From the NCBI GenBank assembly GCA_037178675.1, contig JAYMGJ010000836.1, forward strand, positions 1-15,571: DNA of 15,571 bases, given 5' to 3'. The notes under the pieces were generated by a model. The model saw nothing but the letters and a program-made list of their open reading frames with translations. It had not been told where the DNA came from and searched no databases. Source of the stretch: Scleroderma bovista. Taxonomy: Eukaryota > Basidiomycota > Agaricomycetes > Boletales > Sclerodermataceae. Positions 9,178-15,571 of this stretch are shown piece after piece. The position numbers and the translations under genes are program-made. Numbering within the stretch: the first letter of the stretch is position 1; every line of letters starts with the position of its first letter.

Positions 9178-11007
9178 ATGGGCATTAACGGATTATGGAC
9201 GGTGAGTCATTTGAAGGCATGAGAAGTTGTCTAACGGGCATTTCCAGGCTGTTGCACCTGCTGCAAGTCGGCGCGCCCTCGATGAATTTGTTGTGACTGA
9301 GGGCTTTCGCCCATTTGCTGCAAGCGGCCCACCACAGCTCATGCGCATTGGATTTGATGCGAGGTAAGCAAGTTATTACTGTGTCTAGCATATTCTTACA
9401 ATGATACGTAGTCTCTGGATGCATACTGTTTGCAATGTCTTCACCTATAACCATGCTGGCGCTGGTGAATCCCCTGAGATCCGAACTATTTTCTATCGAC
9501 TTGTTACCGTCTCGCAGATGTTACTGCATGCACACTTTGTCTTCGACGGACCCCAAAGGCCAAAGCTCAAGCGCGGGAAGCACGTCAAGAGTGCTCCTCA
9601 TTTCCTTACTCGACGTTTCCAAGAACTAATTTCCGCATTTGGATTTACCTGGCATGATGTAAGTCCAGGGACTTTTGCTATAATTGCAGCAAGTACTGAC
9701 TGATGTTTAGGCCCCAGGCGAGGCAGAGGCAGAACTTGCGAAGCTCAACACGTCTGGCATCATTGATGCTGTTTTTTCAGATGATAGTGATGTTCTCGTG
9801 TTTGGCGCTTCATGTGTCATCCGAAGGCAAGTGAAATCACTATGTTTCGGCGTCAATTAAGCTGACAGATGGATAGCTCTTTACAGAATGAGCGTTACTG
9901 CGATCTTGTGGAGATCTACACTGAAGATGCTTTGGAGCATGGAGCCCACCTCACTCGAGGTGGCTTACTTCTCGTCGCACTGCTGAGCGGTGGTGACTAC
10001 AACGTAGGTTTCTAATGTACTCCTCCTGATCGCTAACATAAATCTCGAACAGGACGGTATCCGTGGGTGTGGCATTGATATTGCGCAGAAGCTGGCCCGC
10101 TATGGCCTAGGTGACACTCTCCTGCAAGCTGCAACAACCCTTCCCCTCCTTGAATTTGTGACGATCTTCTCTTTCAAGTGGCGTGACGAGATGTGCCAGA
10201 CACTCACTTTAGATCCACTTGGCATACTGCAGCGCAAGTATCGCGAACTTGCTCATACCATTCAGATGACAACGGACTTTCCAAACCCATTCGCCATAGC
10301 AAGTTACTTGGGCCCAGTGACTTCGTGGTCCAATGACCAACCTACCTTTGATGGAATTGTGTCGTCGCGTCAGCCTGATGTCACGACCATTGCTCGTTTT
10401 TGCATGCAGCATTTTTCTTGGTCTGTGGAGACTCTCCTGGACAAAATGCGCGGTGTTTGGACGGCTGTAGCTGTTCGATCGTTTTGCCAGGTAAGGGACC
10501 ATTATTATGAGTAACGCCTTCTGCTAACGATTCCTTCAAGCTTCCTCAACCACAAACCATCGGCATCAAGTTCGTGCCTTCGGATCTTCGGATCGTCACT
10601 TCTCATCTGAAATCAACACCTGCTTCCCCGCTTTGTGTGTACAATGTAGCCATTCCGAGTGCATCGTTGTATGCAGTAACTACTGCTGGCATCGCTGCAC
10701 AAGATGCTGTTAAGCCTCTCATCGCGTCCCGACGAGTTCATACCATGGAAGTCCCAGCATGCATTATTGATCATGTCGCACCCCATCTGGTGCAAGGCTC
10801 TTCAACTGGCCACAATATGGTACCGGTATTAATGCGCTATTCTACATATGTGTGTGTGCTAAATTTATCTAGGTGGCATCAATGTTTCTTGAGAAAGAAA
10901 GGGAGGGTATCAAACACGAGCAGATAGTTGTCAAACCTATTTTTTCGGAGAACTTAGAGGTGCCAGGACGCATTGAGATAGACCTGACCGCCGATGATGA
11001 TGATTAG
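9178..11007 (+). CDS. Rad2/XPG-family (FEN1/GEN1-like) structure-specific nuclease
   Basis: Eight exons (9178-9201, 9248-9363, 9412-9658, 9711-9826, 9877-10003, 10053-10490, 10541-10819, 10873-11007) sum to 1,482 nt, giving 493 aa with no frame break. The start MGINGLW follows CACCACC and matches the N-terminal motif of the family. All seven metal-binding acids can be placed by analogy with FEN1: D45 (IGFDAS), D92 (FVFDGP), E133 and E135 (PGEAEAE), D154 and D156 (SDDSDVL), D208 (SGGDY). A helix-hairpin turn follows (GIRGCGIDIAQKLARYG). It should cut branched or flapped DNA in the nucleus; the substrate is unknown. The acidic tail DLTADDDD could be a protein-binding or SUMO-like motif. The intron at 9827 has a GC donor. 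The recombinase gene starts 142 bp downstream in the same direction. It looks active, and could be element cargo or a host-family member. Confidence 0.9.
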
Positions 11008-11149
11008 CATAGCTATATAGTTTTATCTTTTTCTGTTGGGTCCACAGTGCAATGCTACCATGTTCGTAATATTTTCAAATGGTAAAATACATTGCTGCTG
11101 TCTCTACTTCGAACCTTCCTCCAAACCTTTGTGGGTGTGTGGCCACAAT
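11008..11149 (+). promoter_or_regulatory. Short intergenic region between nuclease and recombinase
   Basis: These 142 bp must contain both the end of the nuclease transcript and the recombinase promoter. A TATA-like run (GCTATATAG) lies at 11012-11020, about 130 bp before the recombinase ATG. The open frame continues upstream to 11036, so an earlier start is possible, but that extension is cysteine-rich and unlike the family. Confidence 0.3.
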
Positions 11150-13697
11150 ATGGCTAGGCAGAAGGCATCCCTCAGCAAGCAGCCTACAATCCCGGAATCT
11201 CCCAAGAGGCGCAAGAAGCAACAAAGCCCTAAGGATAATGTAGCGAAATTTTCAGAGCTCCAGCACATTAAGGAGGTGGGCAAAAAGCAACACCTACAGG
11301 CAGGGACGACGCAGAAGGCCTATGGGGGACATGTACGCCGGGCGCGGGAGTGGCTGCAGGGTCTTCTTGACCGTAATGACACGACCAATCTGTCTGAGGA
11401 GGACCTGACACTCTTCAACGATCAAGCATTCAAAAATGCGTTCGATGACATACCTAATCACCTCTCAGCCCGGGTGCTTGCTTGGTATCTATCTTGGAGG
11501 GGATTCCACAGGAAGCTAGGTCGAAGTTCAATTGAGCTCACCCACGCAGCCTTCAAGAAGCTCTGGGAACAAGCGTCAGTTTTAATTACATGACTAATTT
11601 GGATCCCACTGATCAAGTTATCAGCGGTGACACTTACCGTCTGAATTGGCATTATAATCATGCCCTACAGCGGTGGGACGGTAACCCTGCGACTTCTGGG
11701 GACGTCCGGGACGTCGTGAAGTCCGTCAAAAATAAACTGAGTGCCGATGGAGTCGACCGTGAGCATTCATCAGCGATGAAGAAAGAGCATATGGACAAAA
11801 TACTCACATGGGCAAAGACGGATTGCCCCGAAATCGGAAGTGCGCTGCACTTCATCTATGTCGTGTTGACCAAAGCACCTATATCAGGTTTGCACATCAG
11901 TGATGATGTGAAGAAACGAGTCACAAAGCGCCTGGAATTTCTTGCCTTTGCTTCGACAGCATGGATAATCTGGACCAGGTATAGTAATGATGGCCCACCG
12001 ATCTGTCTTGGCTTACCTTGATTATCCAGATGCTGTGAACTCGTGAAACTCAAGCGCAAAGATATCCAGATGGACATCGCACGGTTGGATTCCATCCTTG
12101 TCAAGTACATGAAGGGAGAACAAGATGCACTCACCATTGATGACATGGAGGAATATTGTGAGGTTCACCTGCGACACCGGAAAGGTTGGCAAAAGAAGGA
12201 AGACAAGAGCTTCCGAGAAATAGATCTGCGTGGTAAGCACTGAGATTTCAACAGCGCGAAGCTATTGTATATCCTAACCTTGCTGCAGCTAATCACTACA
12301 TGATATTCCCGCGACCAGATCTGACTTCCTGTGACGCATTCTTCTGGCTTTCAATATGGATTAGGTGGCTGGAATATGTCCACCTTGGACGTCCCATGGC
12401 AGATGAGGACTTTGTCTTCCCTGCAGTGGGGGCAAACGGAGTCGTCCAACCCAGAGAACCATTGACATCAGATAACGCTCAAAAAATGCTGAGTGAAGCA
12501 GCCGCTGGCAGCGGTATTGAAGGTAAGTACTCGACACATTGTTTTCGCCGGGGTGGGGCGCAGCATTGGTTCATACGCGCACCCGAGGAGGAGAAATGGT
12601 CCATGGATGTGGTGCGATTTTGGGGTGGATGGGCAGAAGGTGAACAGGTCCGTATTGAATCGTTACCAGTTTTTTTCTTGACGGACACCGCTCCACTCAA
12701 TTATAGCCCAACACATTGATGCGCTATTTACTGGACGAATTGCATGCCTACGAGCATGACTACAGCGGGGCGCTGCGTCGAGTTTCACACAAGGCCAATC
12801 CATCACTAGCTGGTGAACGTGCCCTTTGTGCCCCAGCATCAAGGAAGGAACTCGCTTCCTTCCAGAAATTAATTATGGCGGACATGAAGGACGTCCACGA
12901 TGCACTCGCCAACTTGGACACCAAAGTTAGCCGTATCGAGGCCAACTTGGACACCAAAGTCGGCCGTATTGAGGACATGCTCCGAGGTCTCACTGAAGCC
13001 GTCACTGGTGCGTGTGTAGGTCCCGTACCTGCACCTTCGAGCGGTGGACTTCCCCCAGCCTATTCTACTCTAAGTGGTATGCTGCTTTGGTTCTTCTGCT
13101 GTGTTGTTGCTGACCGCTAGGCTCTCACGACAGAACACACCACTCACCCACAGCAGTTACCCGCACCGCCAGCAAGCAATCACATTGGCCCGCGCCATTT
13201 TTCATTTTCCTGCACACCCACCCAAGCATTTGTCACGCAGTCGAGCCCAGCCGCCTCCAATGCAAGTAGCCCGCTGGATTTCGTGTCCCCAAAGCCAACC
13301 ATTCCAGACGTGCCACCTCGGAGTGGTCCCAAGATGCCAAGGAACGAAGCATGGAGGGAGGTCGTGCGTCACTGGCGGGAAGGAGCGCCAGAGCTCAACT
13401 TGCCTATTCCTTTGAAGGACTGGCCGCACGACTATACACGTGGACCGAACCGCCACCTCCAGTCGAAGTATAACCAGCGACGCATCATCGCGACGGAATT
13501 CCTCGATCGGTGAGTATCCCGAGCCTTCTCCCTTTGCTGCGTGATTCACACATTCACTCAGGTATGGCGGTGACGAAGAAGAATTCACTAAAGCATACAA
13601 GGCCAGCTTGAAAGGTATCAAGGCCCTACTTGAGGCCATCAAGGCTGCTCGCCAACAACGAGGGGATATGGAGATTCGGCGCCGCCGCTTGGAATGA
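11150..13697 (+). CDS. Crypton-type tyrosine recombinase with C-terminal GCR1_C-like domain
   Basis: Seven exons (11150-11574, 11625-11978, 12030-12232, 12289-12647, 12707-13076, 13134-13509, 13562-13697) sum to 2,223 nt, giving 740 aa in frame. In order: a basic N-terminus; a helical core-binding region (about 45-190); a catalytic domain with Arg260 (IWTRCCELVKL), the H-x-x-R box at His411/Arg414 (THCFRRGGAQ), Trp439-Trp442 (WGGW) near the second His/Trp position, and probable nucleophile Tyr454 (MRYLLDEL). Next come a coiled coil with an 11-residue repeat (515-536), a Pro/Ser-rich linker, and a domain from about 638 (EAWREVVRHWREG, IPLKDW) like the GCR1_C DNA-binding domain of Cryptons. It should cut and rejoin DNA through a 3'-phosphotyrosine bond to insert a circular element. 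The key residues are present. The acceptor of the intron at 13077 was chosen at 13133 because only that keeps frame. Confidence 0.88.
12908..12973 (+). repeat. 33-bp tandem repeat inside the recombinase coiled coil
   Basis: Two adjacent in-frame 33-bp units encode ANLDTKVSRIE and ANLDTKVGRIE. The 11-residue period fits a hendecad coiled coil and suggests multimerisation. The near-identity of the DNA implies a recent internal duplication. Confidence 0.85.
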
Positions 13698-14028
13698 CGG
13701 CTTTTTTTCGTTTCGATTCCACGAGCTACTACTACACCATAGAATTTCTTTTATTCGTGTTCGTGTTCTTGTATCTAGCTACGCAATTTTTAGAATGGAT
13801 CGCACATTGCGATCGTGTCCGATCGTGTCGTTGGTCGCACGGAGACTCCTGGTCACGTCACGCACTTAAGGGGAGCGCGCGGAGTTGACGAAACCGGTGC
13901 CGTGATGCCATGGGGCCCAAGGCACCCGATGCCGACAGAGGAGGCCCGACGCACGGGGTCCCGCCCCCTCTTTCCTGCAAAGGCAAGGCACGTGCCCCCG
14001 CTCCCGATCTGGCCTTGCAGCGACCGTA
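13698..14028. other. Right-end non-coding part of the element
   Basis: This holds the recombinase 3' region and the right subterminal sequence of the putative element. A 10-mer CGATCGTGTC is tandemly doubled at 13810-13829. From about 13860 to 14010 it is GC-rich, unlike the host gene just beyond it. A minus-strand frame (to 13866) crosses it only as read-through from the severed host exon. Confidence 0.45.
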
Positions 14029-14043
14029 AATTTCTCCAGATAA
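14029..14043 (-). repeat. Right terminal inverted repeat
   Basis: Read on the minus strand this is TTATCTGGAGAAATT, matching 4607-4621 at 14 of 15 bases. It directly abuts the last host-gene codons that look like family sequence (FARDIVT). Just inside it, both ends continue with loosely similar GC-rich sequence. Confidence 0.6.
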
Positions 14044-14926
14044 GTTACGATATCTCTGGCAAAGCTGTGAAATTGCGACGGTAATGTTTCAGGTAGAAGA
14101 TTATCCTCTAGAATCAGCGTTGTAACAGGGGGAGGGCGGTGGATTCGCCAAGTTGAGTGACACCGTTTCCGGTCCATTAAATTCGGGTTGAGAAGGGGTT
14201 CCCTTGGATGTCTAGTAATTCTCCGAGGAAAGAGAGTTGCAGCATTCTCTCGGAACAAAAATAAAATTTTCGTAAGACGTTCCCGTAATTTAAATGCTGA
14301 AGAGAGGATGCCAGCAGAGCTCTCCAGTTGACGGGCTGCGTTGGCAAAGTTGTGAAGCTATCAAAGGTAGTGTCAGATTACTCTAACAGTCTGGCGAAGG
14401 CTACACAGACCTCCTTATCCAGATCCTTCACTCGCCTTTGAAAGCACTTAGCGGGTAATGCAGGGCTGAAGAGAGATGACTTACTTCTCGAACTTCTCGA
14501 ACTGCTCTGCCCCTTTTGCCTGCAGTTTTTCCTCCGCCATCATAGCTGTAGATAAAAGTTGCTACAGTAGATGAAGGAGGAGGAGCATTACTCACGCTCA
14601 TGTAACTCGTCTTCTGTAACTGAAGGAGGGGAAGTAATATCTGGAGTAAGGTTGACTCTCAGCCTCACGACTTAGCATACAAAATGGGCAACGAACCTGC
14701 TTCCCGTCCACCATCTTGGGTCAACTCTGATAGAAGGTCAACCAGGTTCAGCAATGTTTGCCTCCTTCTCGGGTCCGCGTCGAAGCGGGAAGAGTAAGTG
14801 CCAGGACTGGATGCTGAATCGTGGAGGTTGTAGAAAGCCCTGCGGCTGTTGCCTGTAGACCGGTGCCTTAAGCATTGCTTACGGGGACCACGGCCGAGGC
14901 ATGTTTTCCCGCATACCTCGATTCAT
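14044..14926 (-). CDS. N-terminal ~217 codons of the split WD40 membrane-protein gene
   Basis: Six exons read on the minus strand: 14926-14883, 14845-14697, 14655-14596, 14545-14485, 14435-14411 and 14357 to about 14044. All phases agree. The product starts MNRGMRENMPRPWSP, continues with SSRFDADPRRRQTLLNLVDL and an acidic/helical region (EEKLQAKGAEQFEKFEKRV), then FANAARQLESS, AFKLRERLTKILFLFRENAA, and ends at FARDIVT, where the inverted repeat begins. In the family as I remember it, this point continues into a block like NCLNEFPE, which is where the 1444-4602 gene part begins. The first intron (37 nt) is unusually short and its borders are my least certain call. An ATG inside exon 1, at 14902, is an alternative start. 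Without its C-terminal half it is presumably non-functional; there is no WD40 domain. Confidence 0.7.
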
Positions 14927-15365
14927 GGTTGAGATAAAGACTTGTTATAAGCCGGAGGTAGTGGCAGAAGACCTTGTCGCAATAATTGGAGTGTTAAAGC
15001 AGGGATCGAAAGCGAGGTGAATGCAGATGGGGCCGACCTGGGTGAAACGTGGATTGTTTCTGGCCATGCACCTCATGCAGGCCACGGGCATCGTTTGATC
15101 CGGGCAACACGAGATTCTTTCCTCCGCCTTTTCTCTCCGGTGTGTACTTAATAGTGTTACAAGAAGGTCCTGAACTACTCAGCGAATCGAGCAAGCGCGT
15201 AATAAGGATCCAGGCCGAAAAGGACGACCCTGGTTCATGGTGGTGAATTCAGTGAGGGGTTACATAGAGGACACCGTGGAAACATAGATCAAAATGCAAG
15301 ACAACAGACGACGCTCACGATACTCTTAGGCCGTGGAGTTGCTGACCCGCTCGTCTACAAAATAG
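14927..15365. other. Intergenic region between divergent genes
   Basis: It separates the minus-strand start at 14926 from the plus-strand partial gene at 15366, so it should carry both promoters. No TATA or other clear motif was recognised. Short frames at 14994-15246 on both strands have no recognisable features. The true start of the right-hand gene may lie inside it; an ATG at 15294 runs into a stop at 15327. Confidence 0.4.
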
Positions 15366-15571
15366 CCGCTCGCGCCGACAAGCACAGTGCACCAGGCAGT
15401 CGCTGCTGCCCAAAAAGAGCTCGGTGCAGTACCTACCTCTCGTGCTACGCAAAACGCCGTCGACCTTGTCGGTGAGATCAATACTACTGTTTCTCAAATA
15501 GACACCCTCGACTCACTCAAGGGTTTCAACACCGTAGTCGGTACCATTGCTAATGTACTATATCGCATTTT
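15366..15571 (+). CDS. Partial gene, helical N-terminal segment like that of mushroom NLR/STAND proteins
   Basis: After a possible splice acceptor (AAAATAG at 15359-15365) an open frame runs to the window edge. It reads QAVAAAQKELGAVPTSRATQ, then AVDLVGEINTTVSQIDTLD and FNTVVGTIANVL, an amphipathic, Ala/Val-rich helical sequence. I associate this pattern with the N-terminal regions of large basidiomycete NLR-like (NACHT/STAND) proteins, but that is recollection, not a search. The upstream exon and start codon are not resolved, so it could also be a truncated copy. The ATP-binding domain that would confirm the family lies outside the window. Confidence 0.45.

Larger units (their letters stand above)
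4607..14043 (+). mobile_element. Putative ~9.4-kb composite mobile element inserted in the WD40 gene
   Basis: The block lies between two parts of one minus-strand gene and is bounded by a 15-bp inverted repeat with one mismatch, at 4607-4621 and 14029-14043. Everything recognisable inside is on the plus strand: PRP8 fragments, a minisatellite, a Rad2/XPG-like nuclease and a Crypton-type tyrosine recombinase. The recombinase gene ends 346 bp from the right inverted repeat. Cryptons as described lack terminal inverted repeats. The repeats may therefore belong to a different, perhaps non-autonomous, DNA transposon that carries or was invaded by a Crypton. No clean target-site duplication is visible. 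The ends are inferred from the break in the host gene together with the repeat. Confidence 0.55.

Noticed and set aside
13866..14258. Independent 130-codon minus-strand gene
   Set aside because: Its right part is exon 6 of the severed WD40-family gene. Its left part is read-through into the inserted DNA beyond the inverted repeat.
1..15571. tRNA, rRNA or LTR retrotransposon genes
   Set aside because: I saw no tRNA-like cloverleaf words, rRNA blocks, reverse transcriptase motifs or paired long terminal repeats.

Overview
This window looks like nuclear DNA of a mushroom-forming basidiomycete (Agaricomycete type). The evidence is many short introns of about 37-66 nt with GT-AG (twice GC-AG) borders, and gene families I know mainly from that group: a membrane-anchored WD40 protein, an expanded Rad2/XPG-like nuclease family, a Crypton-type tyrosine recombinase and an NLR-like N-terminal segment. 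I did all splicing and translation by eye, and family assignments are from memory of conserved motifs, not from a search.

Layout: (1) 1-1443 is AT-rich and non-coding, with a diverged ~290-bp tandem repeat. (2) 1444-4602, minus strand, is a 16-exon reading frame of 785 codons ending in a WD40 propeller. It has no recognisable beginning. (3) 4607-14043 is a ~9.4-kb block in which all coding material is on the plus strand. It holds a duplicated ~230-bp segment, a decayed and rearranged piece of the spliceosome gene PRP8, a minisatellite built of 149-bp dimers, an intact 8-exon Rad2/XPG-like nuclease (493 aa) and an intact 7-exon tyrosine recombinase with a GCR1_C-like C-terminal domain (740 aa, Crypton type). 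(4) 14044-14926, minus strand, is a 6-exon beginning of a gene with no end. (5) 15366-15571, plus strand, is the start of another accessory gene that runs off the window.

The main result is that parts 2 and 4 look like two halves of one minus-strand gene of roughly 1,000 codons. The N-terminal half stops and the C-terminal half resumes at matching points. A 15-bp inverted repeat (14 of 15 identical) lies at the two break points, 4607-4621 and 14029-14043. The simplest reading is that a 9.4-kb composite mobile element, carrying a recombinase, a structure-specific nuclease and captured PRP8 fragments, inserted into a WD40/membrane-protein gene and split it. The pairing of a Crypton-like recombinase with a complete XPG-type nuclease inside one inverted-repeat-bounded unit is the part that may be undescribed.
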